21,278 nt of DNA from a virus. The first letter of the stretch is position 1, and each line of letters starts with the position of its first letter. The DNA lies in the IMG/VR virus record IMGVR_UViG_3300025013_000116, positions 1-21,278 of that record; one strand, given 5' to 3'. The notes below the pieces were generated by a model. It made no database searches and was not told where the DNA came from. It saw only the letters and a list, made by a program, of their open reading frames with translations. The translations under genes and the position numbers were made by a program. Positions 7,101-12,534 of this stretch are shown piece after piece.

Positions 7101-7275
7101 ACTGCAAGTTAAGCCTTAATTCTGCACAAATAGCAGATGGAAGCCGGATTCGATTTGTAAGGTTACACAGGAAAGAAATTGTACTGAAACACCTAAACAT
7201 TTGAGAAACGAGGTTTGAGCCCTCATCCGGAACAACCCCGAACAGTCGGGAGAAACAAACAAACAAACCACAATT
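7101..7275. other. Non-coding spacer with small hairpin
   Basis: No convincing gene is seen. If the upstream gene truly ends near 6870, the gene-free stretch is about 400 bp. It contains the family A and C repeats, an imperfect inverted pair gttcaaa/tttgaac near 7004-7038, and a short hairpin cccga-acag-tcggg at 7237-7250. An AC-rich leader (aaacaaacaaacaaacc) precedes the next ATG. Confidence 0.5.
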
Positions 7276-7473
7276 ATGGATCAAGCAAGCCAAGTAAAAG
7301 TAATCAACGCCGGGTTTACTATTCTCCGGTGCGATGATCAGCCTACATCGCGCATCAAATTTAAAGGAAAAGATAACCATGAGTGGCGGACACTCGAAAA
7401 GTTTGAGACCAAAGCAGCCCGCGACCGGGCATTCAAAAACTTTATGGAAATGTCATTTACAATTAACGATTAA
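7276..7473 (+). CDS. Small conserved phage protein
   Basis: 65 residues: VINAGFTILRCDDQPTSRIK, then WRTLEKFETKAARDRAFKNF and an acidic end. The 'GF.ilR.d' start and 'WrTLekFe.KaaRDR' helix recur in short hypothetical proteins of Bacteroidota phages, which suggests a small alpha/beta fold. It is followed 2 nt later by the next gene, so it is part of the operon. I cannot assign a function. Confidence 0.7.
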   Translation: MDQASQVKVINAGFTILRCDDQPTSRIKFKGKDNHEWRTLEKFETKAARDRAFKNFMEMSFTIND

Positions 7474-7475
7474 CC

Positions 7476-7685
7476 ATGGAAAAGGAAAAAACCTACGATG
7501 AGTTAAAAGCTGAAATTGACCAGCTATCTCATTACGATATGGGCCGTATGTGGCGGTTTGGGTTAGGGAACGTCGCATTTTTCGACAACACGAATCCGAT
7601 ATCTGAATACTTTAAAGATCGGCTTTTTCAACATTTTGGAGGTTTCACACCCAAAATTTCAAAACAACTAGGATGGAAGCGATAA
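7476..7685 (+). CDS. Small conserved protein (LSHYDMGRMWRF type)
   Basis: 69 residues with a distinctive signature: LSHYDMGRMWRFGLGNVAFF, then TNPISEYFKDRLFQHFGGFT and PKISKQLGW. Proteins of this kind accompany Bacteroidota mobile elements and phages. The aromatic, Gly-rich centre and the terminal GGFTPKISKQLGW suggest a conserved binding surface, but no biochemical role is known to me. Its last 13 nt overlap the following gene (ATG at 7673), so translation is probably coupled. Confidence 0.75.
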   Translation: MEKEKTYDELKAEIDQLSHYDMGRMWRFGLGNVAFFDNTNPISEYFKDRLFQHFGGFTPKISKQLGWKR

Positions 7686-7867
7686 CCGATTTCACCGCCA
7701 AAGTACGTGAAATGCGAAGGCTTCAGAAAGAATACTTCAGGAGCCGCGATAAATACATTCTAATGGAGTGTAAAAAAGCAGAAAGCGAAATTGACGATAT
7801 CCTCTCAAACAATCAGCAGCCGGTTAAAACAGTGGTGGCCGATGCCTTACAACCGAGCTTATTCTAA
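7673..7867 (+). CDS. Small helical phage protein
   Basis: 64 residues, mostly one helical hairpin: FTAKVREMRRLQKEYFRSRD, then LMECKKAESEIDDILSNNQQ. The 'V..MR.lQkeYF++Rd...l..ck..E..iD.il' pattern is a recurring small-protein family in Bacteroidota phages and plasmids. It starts inside the preceding gene and is followed by a perfect palindrome. Function unknown. Confidence 0.75.
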   Translation: MEAITDFTAKVREMRRLQKEYFRSRDKYILMECKKAESEIDDILSNNQQPVKTVVADALQPSLF

Positions 7868-7872
7868 TCCAT

Positions 7873-7901
7873 CCCCGACAGGGTTCCGAACCCTGTCGGG
7901 G
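7873..7901. repeat. Interspersed palindrome with 13-bp stem
   Basis: ccccgacagggtt (7873-7885), loop ccg, aaccctgtcgggg (7889-7901), a perfect stem. No T-run follows (gtaaaac), so it is not a canonical terminator. It resembles widespread Bacteroidota intergenic palindromes and could attenuate transcription or protect the 3' end of the upstream message. Confidence 0.85.
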
Positions 7902-7917
7902 GTAAAACAAAAACAAG

Positions 7918-8136
7918 ATGGAAAATAAATCACAAAACGAACAGATCCGCAAACACCTGGAAGCGGGTAAAAAGATTACACCGCTCGAAGCGTTGGAACA
8001 ATTCAACTGCCTGCGCCTGGGGGCCCGTATCCATAACCTGAAAGGGATGGGAATGGCTATATGCTCCGAACTGGTTGAGCGCAACGGTAAACGCTTTGCC
8101 GAGTACTCACTTGCAAACCCGGCGGTATGTGGATAG
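7918..8136 (+). CDS. Helix-turn-helix protein (HTH_39 type)
   Basis: 72-residue winged-helix-like DNA-binding protein. It shows the HTH_39 pattern: NEQIRKHLEAGKKITPLEAL (first helices), EQFNCLRLGARIHNLKGMGM (recognition helix and wing) and a terminal strand FAEYSL. Such proteins are common small regulators in Bacteroidota phages. It may control operon expression or be a remnant of a DNA-modification or excision partner; the target is unknown. The final 10 nt overlap the following tiny gene. Confidence 0.8.
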   Translation: MENKSQNEQIRKHLEAGKKITPLEALEQFNCLRLGARIHNLKGMGMAICSELVERNGKRFAEYSLANPAVCG

Positions 8137-8246
8137 CGCTAATCTATCTGGCAATAATTGCCCTGGTTGTAATTTTTAACCATGGCGGCCACCGCAAAAA
8201 AACACCAAAACCTGAAAGTAATGGAGCAGCGGAAGCCACAAACTGA
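8127..8246 (+). CDS. Tiny single-pass membrane protein
   Basis: 39 codons starting at an ATG inside the end of the HTH_39 gene and ending TGA at 8244-8246. One N-terminal transmembrane helix (MWIALIYLAIIALVVIFN) precedes a basic then neutral tail (HRKKTPKPESNGAAEATN). Overlap suggests coupled translation. The frame ends 1 nt before the structured attC-like element. Function unknown. Confidence 0.5.
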   Translation: MWIALIYLAIIALVVIFNHGGHRKKTPKPESNGAAEATN

Positions 8247-8342
8247 GCCATAACGCACGGAAGCTACACGACAGTTGCCGAGCCAAAGCAATTGAGTGTC
8301 CACGAAGTGAGACACGGCAATTGCGGGTAGCTGAAGTTATGG
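8247..8342. repeat. Structured attC-like element
   Basis: A nested cruciform. Outer arms ccataac (8248-8254) and gttatgg (8336-8342), middle arms agctac (8262-8267) and gtagct (8327-8332), inner gcaattg-a-gtgtc (8288-8300) and gacac-gg-caattgc (8311-8324). The terminal RYYYAAC/GTTRRRY-like boxes, the internal second box pair, the asymmetric bulge and the length (95 bp) resemble integron attC sites; the ends match the consensus only partly. The octamer gccataac recurs directly at 8576-8583, just after the next gene. It could instead be a transcribed structured RNA. Confidence 0.5.
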
Positions 8343-8378
8343 TGGCGGTTTTATTACTAACAATTTAAAATTACTAAC

Positions 8379-8570
8379 ATGTTAAAATTTAGCTTTATTG
8401 ATGAAGGTTTGAAAGACTTTATTCGCGATGACGAAGGAGAAGTCTTAGTTAAAGAATTTACGACATGGACGGATGCCGATGAATTTATCATGGACGGAGG
8501 CTTAGAAGAATATGGCTGGACAGATCAAGGAACTCGGAAACATTGCTGGAATGATCCAGACGGCGATTAA
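8379..8570 (+). CDS. Small acidic protein, cassette-like
   Basis: 63 residues, strongly acidic (about 17 Asp/Glu), with KFSFIDEGLKDFIRDDEGEV and two Trp-containing segments (FTTWTDADEF, EEYGWTDQGTRKHCW). Family not recognised. It sits between an attC-like element and a second copy of that element's first eight bases, has its own AT-rich leader (aatttaaaattactaac), and interrupts the tightly packed operon. Together these suggest acquisition as a separate unit. Function unknown. Confidence 0.65.
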   Translation: MLKFSFIDEGLKDFIRDDEGEVLVKEFTTWTDADEFIMDGGLEEYGWTDQGTRKHCWNDPDGD

Positions 8571-8617
8571 ACTGCGCCATAACTTGTAAATATCACCAGT
8601 TTAATTAATTAAACCAG

Positions 8618-8851
8618 ATGCAACTCACAGATTACGAATATAATGCAATAGCCAAATTAGGCCGGGCCATACACGATGGTAAGTGGAGCAATGCGGGGTT
8701 GGTTGAACTTATTAAACTGGAAGGCGATTACCTGAACCTAAAAACAATACCCAGGTATGCAAAATCGGTTGGCAAAAGCTACCCCGGTGTCGTTAAAGCA
8801 AGAGAAATAACGCATCTATTCGATGTTAAATGGATCATTGACAATGACTAA
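8618..8851 (+). CDS. Small hypothetical protein
   Basis: 77 residues: YNAIAKLGRAIHDGKWSNAG, LVELIKLEGDYLNLKTIPRY, AKSVGKSYPGVVKAREITHL, then FDVKWIIDND. The third segment reads like an HTH recognition region (AKSVGKSYPGVVKA), and phage relatives of 'L..IP.YAks.GkSY.Gv' form are known to me only as hypothetical. A nucleic-acid-binding role is a weak inference. The next gene begins 12 nt downstream. Confidence 0.7.
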   Translation: MQLTDYEYNAIAKLGRAIHDGKWSNAGLVELIKLEGDYLNLKTIPRYAKSVGKSYPGVVKAREITHLFDVKWIIDND

Positions 8852-8863
8852 AATATAAAAGAG

Positions 8864-9070
8864 ATGAGCAAAATAATTGATTACCCTGAAAAAGTACTGG
8901 AAACATACGACGTAATTGAAAAACTTCTGGTGGGAAAACAAAACCGTCCGTTGGTTTCATCAAATTCGGTTAAATCGGATGTGCTGTTGTATATCCTGAA
9001 CGAACTATATGAAACTACAACCGATTTTAAAGCCTCCCCTTGTGGGGGAGGTTTGGAGGGGGCTTTATGA
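8864..9070 (+). CDS. Small hypothetical protein ending in a repeat
   Basis: Residues 1-55 (IDYPEKVLETYDVIEKLLVG through LYILNELYETTTDFK) form a small helical acidic protein of unknown function. The last 13 residues (KASPCGGGLEGAL) are encoded by a family A repeat at 9029-9066, so the original C-terminus was probably replaced or extended by insertion. Its TGA overlaps the ATG of the HAD gene (ATGA at 9067). Confidence 0.65.
   Translation: MSKIIDYPEKVLETYDVIEKLLVGKQNRPLVSSNSVKSDVLLYILNELYETTTDFKASPCGGGLEGAL
9029..9066. repeat. Family A repeat spanning a gene junction
   Basis: aaagcctcccctt then an inverted half ending gtttggagggggcttt. It encodes the end of the upstream protein and lies immediately before the HAD ATG; its aggtttggaggggg tract could serve as a Shine-Dalgarno-like region. 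Confidence 0.85.
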
Positions 9071-9408
9071 TCCTGGCAATAGATTTTGACGGAACCATCG
9101 CCGTAGATCGTTTTCCTGAGATCGGGAAACCGATACCACAAGCTTTTGATACGCTTTCGCACTTTAAGGCAGCCGGGCACAAACTAATTTTATGGACTTG
9201 CCGCGAAGATTCGCCAGGGCGGAAATACCTCACTGAAGCTATTGAATTCTGCCGGAATTACGGCATTGAGTTCGACGCCGTAAACGATAATCTTCCTGAC
9301 GCACCTTTCTGTGATAAAGGAAACAGCCGTAAGGTTTATGCCGATTACTACATCGACGATAAATCAATGTTTCCACTTTGGGAAGCTTACGCGGGAGGCG
9401 TATTATGA
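9067..9408 (+). CDS. HAD-superfamily phosphatase-like hydrolase
   Basis: 113-residue HAD-like hydrolase. Motif I is at the very N-terminus (ILAIDFDGTI: nucleophile Asp6, Asp8), motif II is LILWTCR, and the acidic motif IV is DYYIDDK. Small stand-alone HAD domains of this 'FDGTI...LWTCRE...DD' form occur in Bacteroidota genomes and phages. Substrate is unknown; nucleotide or polynucleotide 5'/3'-phosphatase activity is the usual suggestion. I start at 9067 (ATGA overlap with the previous gene), not at 9040, which lies inside the repeat. It ends in an ATGA overlap with the zinc-ribbon gene. Confidence 0.82.
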   Translation: MILAIDFDGTIAVDRFPEIGKPIPQAFDTLSHFKAAGHKLILWTCREDSPGRKYLTEAIEFCRNYGIEFDAVNDNLPDAPFCDKGNSRKVYADYYIDDKSMFPLWEAYAGGVL

Positions 9409-9569
9409 AAGCAATATTCAGGATGTTCGTAGAGACAAGGCATGCCTTGTCTCTACATGGCAACCATGAAGAATGGCACCAATGTATTAAATGTGGCCGG
9501 TGGTTTGACCTGAGAATGAACCCTGACGGATGCTGCCCCGATTGTGGCGTACACATAAACGCGATTTAA
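9405..9569 (+). CDS. Small zinc-ribbon protein with repeat-derived insert
   Basis: 54 residues. Two CxxC pairs (C27-C30 in QCIKCGRWF, C44-C47 in CPDC) form a zinc ribbon of the kind found in small phage nucleic-acid-binding proteins. Between the start (MKAIFRMF) and the ribbon, the residues VETRHALSLHG are encoded by the 28-bp palindrome at 9429-9456, kept in frame. The start overlaps the HAD stop (ATGA). Function unknown; a role with the upstream hydrolase is suggested only by coupling. Confidence 0.7.
   Translation: MKAIFRMFVETRHALSLHGNHEEWHQCIKCGRWFDLRMNPDGCCPDCGVHINAI
9429..9456. repeat. 28-bp palindrome (gtagagacaaggca), copy 1
   Basis: Perfect palindrome gtagagacaaggca/tgccttgtctctac, identical over all 28 bp to the one at 20913-20940, inserted in frame in the zinc-ribbon gene. 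Confidence 0.92.
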
Positions 9570-9577
9570 CCAGTATT

Positions 9578-9623
9578 AACTTTTCCAAAGTTTTATTACG
9601 ATTAAAAAAACTTTGGAAAAGTT
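9578..9623. repeat. Family C palindrome, copy 2
   Basis: 17-bp arms aacttttccaaagtttt (9578-9594) and complement (9607-9623), 12-nt loop attacgattaaa. The ttcc/ggaa core differs from the tccc/ggga of copies 1 and 3, and both arms changed together. Intergenic. Confidence 0.9.
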
Positions 9624-9644
9624 TAACCTAAAAAAACGATCAAG

Positions 9645-9956
9645 ATGAAAAATGCAATATCACCAATGGCCATACCAGGATTAAAAACCGCTGACGAAAT
9701 AGCCGCCGAAATTTGGGACATACCAGAAGAATTGCTGAAAGTCAAAACAAGAAAGCGTGAAGTGGTTGAAGCGCGAATGGTACTAATCAGTTATAGGTAT
9801 CGAAATTTAAACGAAACGCAGGAATCTGCATCAAATCAATATGGACTGAAAGAACACACATCAACCATCCACGCTTGCAAAACAGTTGATGCGCTACTGC
9901 AAACCGATAAGGATTTCGGGCATAAACACGAAGAGTTTTGTAAGAGGATTAAATAG
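9645..9956 (+). CDS. Stand-alone DnaA domain IV-like protein
   Basis: 103 residues. The part from residue 35 matches the C-terminal DNA-binding domain of the replication initiator DnaA: TRKREVVEARMVLISYRYRN aligns with the basic-loop helix (R.revv.aRq.amyl.R), and YGLKEHTSTIHACKTV with the signature GGRDHTTVlHA.rkV. No AAA+ domain precedes it; the N-terminal 34 residues are a short linker (PGLKTADEIAAEIWDIPEEL). It could bind DnaA-box sequences and recruit or compete with host DnaA. Placed after a family C palindrome and before two antirepressor-like genes. Confidence 0.85.
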   Translation: MKNAISPMAIPGLKTADEIAAEIWDIPEELLKVKTRKREVVEARMVLISYRYRNLNETQESASNQYGLKEHTSTIHACKTVDALLQTDKDFGHKHEEFCKRIK

Positions 9957-9987
9957 TAAATAAACAAACCAATTAAAAACAAAAGTT

Positions 9988-10548
9988 ATGACAGAAGTTT
10001 CAAAAACAACAACAGTAGCAAGGATCAACCAGGTTGATATACTTGTGATCGAAAATGGAGAAAAAAGAGTTGCAGTAAAACCTATTTGCGAAGCAATAGG
10101 GGTTGATTTTTCAAGTCAACTTCAGAAGATAAAAGAGGATGAAATTTTAGGTTCAACCGTGGGGCTGAGCACCACAGTTGGAGCCGACAAAAAAGAACGC
10201 GAAATGGCCTCAATTCCTTTCAAATTTGTATTTGGATGGATATTTGGCATTAGTGCAAAAAACGTAAAAGAGGAAGCCCGCGAAGTGTTGATCAAATATA
10301 AACTTGAGTGCTATGAAGCCCTTTACAAACATTTTACCAGTTATGCCGAGTTTGTTGAGCAAAAGCAAAAACAGATAGATAGACAGCTAGAAATTGAGCG
10401 CGAAGCCCGCCGTAGTTTCTACACGGCAAAAACGGTACTAAAAGAGGCCGAATCGGAACTTTATAAAATCTCGAAACTCACGTTTAGCGATTACAACGAC
10501 CAACGCCGCCAACTGGCCATGTTTTCAGACCACGAAATGAACGGGTAA
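9988..10548 (+). CDS. Antirepressor-type protein (P22_AR_N domain)
   Basis: 186 residues. Residues 15-115 match the N-terminal domain of P22-type antirepressors: VDILVIENGEKRVAVKPICE, AIGVDFSSQLQKIKEDEILG, then IPFKFVFGWIFGISAKNVKE and LIKYKLECYEALYKHF. The C-terminal half is a long charged coiled coil (residues 120-170, QKQKQIDRQLEIEREARRSF). Such proteins bind prophage repressors and trigger induction, or regulate phage genes. It lies in the distal early operon with its own AC-rich leader. The true target, own or foreign repressor, is unknown. Confidence 0.82.
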   Translation: MTEVSKTTTVARINQVDILVIENGEKRVAVKPICEAIGVDFSSQLQKIKEDEILGSTVGLSTTVGADKKEREMASIPFKFVFGWIFGISAKNVKEEAREVLIKYKLECYEALYKHFTSYAEFVEQKQKQIDRQLEIEREARRSFYTAKTVLKEAESELYKISKLTFSDYNDQRRQLAMFSDHEMNG

Positions 10549-10596
10549 GTTAAACTTTTCTATATTTAACCAATAATAACTTAAAACCAATCTATC

Positions 10597-10842
10597 ATGG
10601 AAAAAATTCTAATCATCGTTGTCGTATCTGTTTTTATCGCTGCTATTCTATTTCTTGTTTTGCGCGAGGTAGTAACCTGGTATTTTAAAATAAATAAACT
10701 GGTGGAGCAAAACGACGAGATTATTCGGTTGCTCGAAGTTATTGCATACGAACAGGATGATGAACCGATAAAAGAACTGGAGCTGGAGGTAATAAAAAAC
10801 AAGAACGATATAACAACCGCTCTTTTTTCCAAACGAACTTAA
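10597..10842 (+). CDS. Small single-pass membrane protein
   Basis: 81 residues: an N-terminal transmembrane helix (KILIIVVVSVFIAAILFLVL), then REVVTWYFKINKLVEQNDEI and an acidic coiled-coil tail (DDEPIKELELEVIKNKND). The WYFKINK..E..dEI..LL arrangement recurs in small Bacteroidota membrane proteins. The orientation is probably a short periplasmic end with a cytoplasmic tail. Function unknown. It precedes the structured leader of the KilA-N gene. Confidence 0.72.
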   Translation: MEKILIIVVVSVFIAAILFLVLREVVTWYFKINKLVEQNDEIIRLLEVIAYEQDDEPIKELELEVIKNKNDITTALFSKRT

Positions 10843-10893
10843 AATTTATGAAGAATTGTTTTGATTCTTAAAAATAATTCTCACATTTGCTCC

Positions 10894-11027
10894 TGACTAT
10901 CAATTATTGCACTTCAGGGGCAAAATTCCTGATTTTATTTTTATTAACAAATAAGGCTCGTCCGCAGTATGGTGGCTGAATGCGAAAGCATCGGCAGATT
11001 TCACGCCCCGCGTGTAATTGATAGTCA
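10894..11027 (+). ncRNA. Structured leader upstream of KilA-N gene
   Basis: A perfect 13-bp closing stem (tgactatcaatta 10894-10906, taattgatagtca 11015-11027) encloses a ggggc/gcccc helix (10917-10921, 11005-11009). Inside is a hairpin capped by a GAAA tetraloop (atgc-gaaa-gcat, 10980-10991), extended by ctg/cag. The 3' arm tgatagtca (11019-11027) is also complementary to tgactatca at 11063-11071, which reaches the A of the antirepressor ATG. Closing stem and start-site pairing are therefore mutually exclusive. An intrinsic terminator hairpin lies between. This suggests a cis or trans antisense control, functionally like the c4 RNA of P1/P7/P22, though not the same sequence. Confidence 0.6.
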
Positions 11028-11032
11028 CACCT

Positions 11033-11053
11033 GAACCGGACGGGTTCTTTTTT
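11033..11053 (+). terminator. Intrinsic terminator within KilA-N leader
   Basis: gaacc (11033-11037), loop ggacg, ggttc (11043-11047), then TTTTTT (11048-11053). It is only 18 nt before the antirepressor ATG, so it would attenuate that gene or define the 3' end of the structured RNA. Confidence 0.7.
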
Positions 11054-11070
11054 AACCATTTTTGACTATC

Positions 11071-11709
11071 ATGGAAAAAAGAAATGAAAAGCAAGCTACG
11101 AACTTGCAGGTGGTGGAGCTAAACCACCAAAAATTTGCCGTTGAACTTCAAAACGGCAACATGAGTATCAACCTCACCCAGATGTCTCAGCCATTTGGAA
11201 GATCAAAACGACCACTTAACTGGTTAATCACACAAGAATCAAAAGATTATCTAAATGCCCTTAGCGTGGCTAAAAAAATAGCCACGGCTGAGCTTGTGAA
11301 AGTTAAGCAAGGAGGACAAAACCAAGGCACATGGGTTACAGATTATCGCATTGCCATGCGTTTTGCACAATGGTTAAGCCCTGAGTTTAGTATTGCTGTT
11401 GATGAAATTTTGGTAAACCTGTTGCGGGGCGATGCTTTACTTGTAAAACCCTTTAACGGGGTAGAGCCAACCATTCACCAGGGCAAATCGTGGTACAATT
11501 ACCTCGATGTGCTGGTTTCGTTGGGCTACAGCCGTAACAGTGGCAGCGTGGCCGTTCGCAAAAGGTTGTTCCCGCAGCATTTCGCCAAGTTGTTTGGCCG
11601 CAACTTTATAACCCCCGTATTTTGCAATTTCCTGAAATCGAAGAAAGATGCCGTACAGTTGGTGTTAGATTTTACTGCAAACCATAAAGTAATAGGAGGG
11701 CTATCCTAA
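11071..11709 (+). CDS. KilA-N domain antirepressor-like protein
   Basis: 212 residues with a KilA-N/Bro-type DNA-binding domain at about residues 20-120: FAVELQNGNMSINLTQMSQP, FGRSKRPLNWLITQESKDYL, then QGTWVTDYRIAMRFAQWLSP and EFSIAVDEILVNLL, the family's core. The C-terminal part (IHQGKSWYNYLDVLVSLGYS, then VRKRLFPQHFAKLFGRNF) is a second small domain of the kind attached to phage antirepressors. An in-frame TTG at 11062 exists, but the ATG at 11071 is preferred. It lies after an intrinsic terminator and a switch-like leader, so expression is probably conditional. Its stop TAA overlaps the next ATG (taatgg). Confidence 0.85.
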   Translation: MEKRNEKQATNLQVVELNHQKFAVELQNGNMSINLTQMSQPFGRSKRPLNWLITQESKDYLNALSVAKKIATAELVKVKQGGQNQGTWVTDYRIAMRFAQWLSPEFSIAVDEILVNLLRGDALLVKPFNGVEPTIHQGKSWYNYLDVLVSLGYSRNSGSVAVRKRLFPQHFAKLFGRNFITPVFCNFLKSKKDAVQLVLDFTANHKVIGGLS

Positions 11710-11906
11710 TGGAAGACTGTATGGAATGCACAGCAGTGCGGGAGCTTTTAGGTGAAGACGAACCCGCCGAATTTATTGAAACCATTGACACGATGTTTGA
11801 AGCATGGATTTGTTCCGAATTTTCAGACGGAACCACCGGCACCCAGCGAGCTTTAGCACTTTCGCATATCAAAGCGTTGAAGCGATTAATTAACTCGATC
11901 AAATAA
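11709..11906 (+). CDS. Small acidic protein, paralogue 1
   Basis: 65 residues, overlapping the KilA-N stop by 1 nt. Core: VRELLGEDEPAEFIETIDTM, then FEAWICSEFSDGTTGTQRAL and ALSHIKALKRLI. It is clearly homologous to the product at 12159-12407 (LL-x-D/E-P-A-x-x-x-E-T, W-x-x-S/CSE-x-SDGTT-x-x-QR, AL-x-H-x-KAL). Helical and acidic; no family with known function recognised. Because it is coupled to the antirepressor it may be its partner or modulator. Last gene of the early operon; a terminator follows 8 bp after the stop. Confidence 0.75.
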   Translation: MEDCMECTAVRELLGEDEPAEFIETIDTMFEAWICSEFSDGTTGTQRALALSHIKALKRLINSIK

Positions 11907-11914
11907 CAGGAAAG

Positions 11915-11938
11915 GCGGCCAACATGGTCGCTTTTTTT
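11915..11938 (+). terminator. Intrinsic terminator of early operon
   Basis: gcggcc (11915-11920), loop aacat, ggtcgc (11926-11931, one G-T pair), then seven T (11932-11938). Follows the last early gene by 8 bp. Confidence 0.82.
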
Positions 11939-11986
11939 ATTGCTTTAAATTTTGATTCTATTGTTTAATTCGGTTATTTAGCCAAC

Positions 11987-12118
11987 GATCGTTACTACAT
12001 ATAAGGCAAAGTGTCCACGCTTCTTAATTGGCAAAATAAAGCCAATGGAGTGCGGTATCCGTAAGGTTCCGCGATTTACTTTGCCTTATGGTATGTAGGT
12101 GACGATCAACTCCATTGG
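11987..12118 (+). ncRNA. Long branched structured element between paralogues
   Basis: Layered stem: gatcgt/acgatc (11987-11992, 12102-12107), ctacata/tatgtag (11995-12001, 12092-12098), and an 11-bp perfect taaggcaaagt/actttgcctta (12002-12012, 12078-12088). Inside are two hairpins, attggc/gccaat (12027-12032, 12041-12046) and gcgg/ccgc (12052-12055, 12069-12072). ccaatggagt (12042-12051) is also perfectly complementary to actccattgg (12109-12118) outside the closing stem, followed by a T-rich tract. That gives an alternative fold or pseudoknot just upstream of the paralogue gene. It shares agtgtccacg with the element at 8295-8304. It could be a regulatory RNA or a MITE/attC-like DNA element. 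Confidence 0.55.
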
Positions 12119-12158
12119 TTCTTTTATTTTAATCAACACTTATTAAAACATTTTAACT

Positions 12159-12407
12159 ATGCCACCCATGAAGAAAACTCCTATAGAGGAGTTATTAGAG
12201 ATTGATTCGCCGGCAGCTATTTATGAAACACTTTCTCAGTTCGCCGATGTCTGGCTAAGCTCAGAGATTAGTGATGGAACAACATGCGAACAGCGATCGG
12301 TAGCGCTCAGACATCACAAAGCACTTCGTCTGTTTTTGTATCGCCTGCAAAAAGAAGAGCGAAAAAAAACAAAAACAAAACGCAACATGCCAGTATGGCT
12401 CAGTTGA
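12159..12407 (+). CDS. Small protein, paralogue 2
   Basis: 82 residues, homologous to 11709-11906: IEELLEIDSPAAIYETLSQF, then DVWLSSEISDGTTCEQRSVA and LRHHKALRLFLY. A basic tail (KEERKKTKTKRN) is added. It lies beyond the early terminator, behind the branched structured element, so it is likely transcribed or controlled separately from its paralogue. Its A-rich leader and ATG are clear; an ATG at 12168 (MKKTP) would lose three residues. Function unknown. Followed by the convergent terminator block. Confidence 0.72.
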   Translation: MPPMKKTPIEELLEIDSPAAIYETLSQFADVWLSSEISDGTTCEQRSVALRHHKALRLFLYRLQKEERKKTKTKRNMPVWLS

Positions 12408-12432
12408 AGAAATTAAGGCAGCCTATTTTGAG

Positions 12433-12490
12433 AGCCCCCTCTAAATCTCCCCGCCTTCGATAAACTCAGGCAACTGGGAAGGGAGACTTA
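12433..12490. repeat. Family A repeat carrying a nested ttcgataaactcag unit
   Basis: agccccctctaaatctcccc, then cttcgataaactcaggcaac (12455-12474), then the family A end gggagacttaaaa. One repeat family has inserted in the loop of another. Confidence 0.82.
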
Positions 12491-12530
12491 AAACGCTCCG
12501 AACGAGTTCATCTCATGTTCGGAGCGTTTT
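12491..12530. terminator. Bidirectional terminator between convergent operons
   Basis: aaacgctccgaac (12491-12503) and gttcggagcgttt (12517-12529) form a perfect 13-bp stem with a 13-nt loop. The T-run continues to 12533 on the plus strand, and AAA precedes the stem for the minus strand. It separates the plus-strand paralogue gene from the minus-strand structural operon. Confidence 0.88.
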
Positions 12531-12534
12531 TTTA

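Noticed and set aside
7873-7901. Intrinsic terminator in the early operon
   Set aside because: Perfect stem but followed by gtaaaac without a T-run; it resembles an interspersed palindrome.
10894-11027. Retron-type msr/msd because of the long terminal complementarity
   Set aside because: No reverse transcriptase gene is in the window and the neighbour is a KilA-N protein.
11062-11070. TTG start for the KilA-N gene
   Set aside because: ATG at 11071 is in frame 9 nt later and the TTG lies in the complementary region of the leader.
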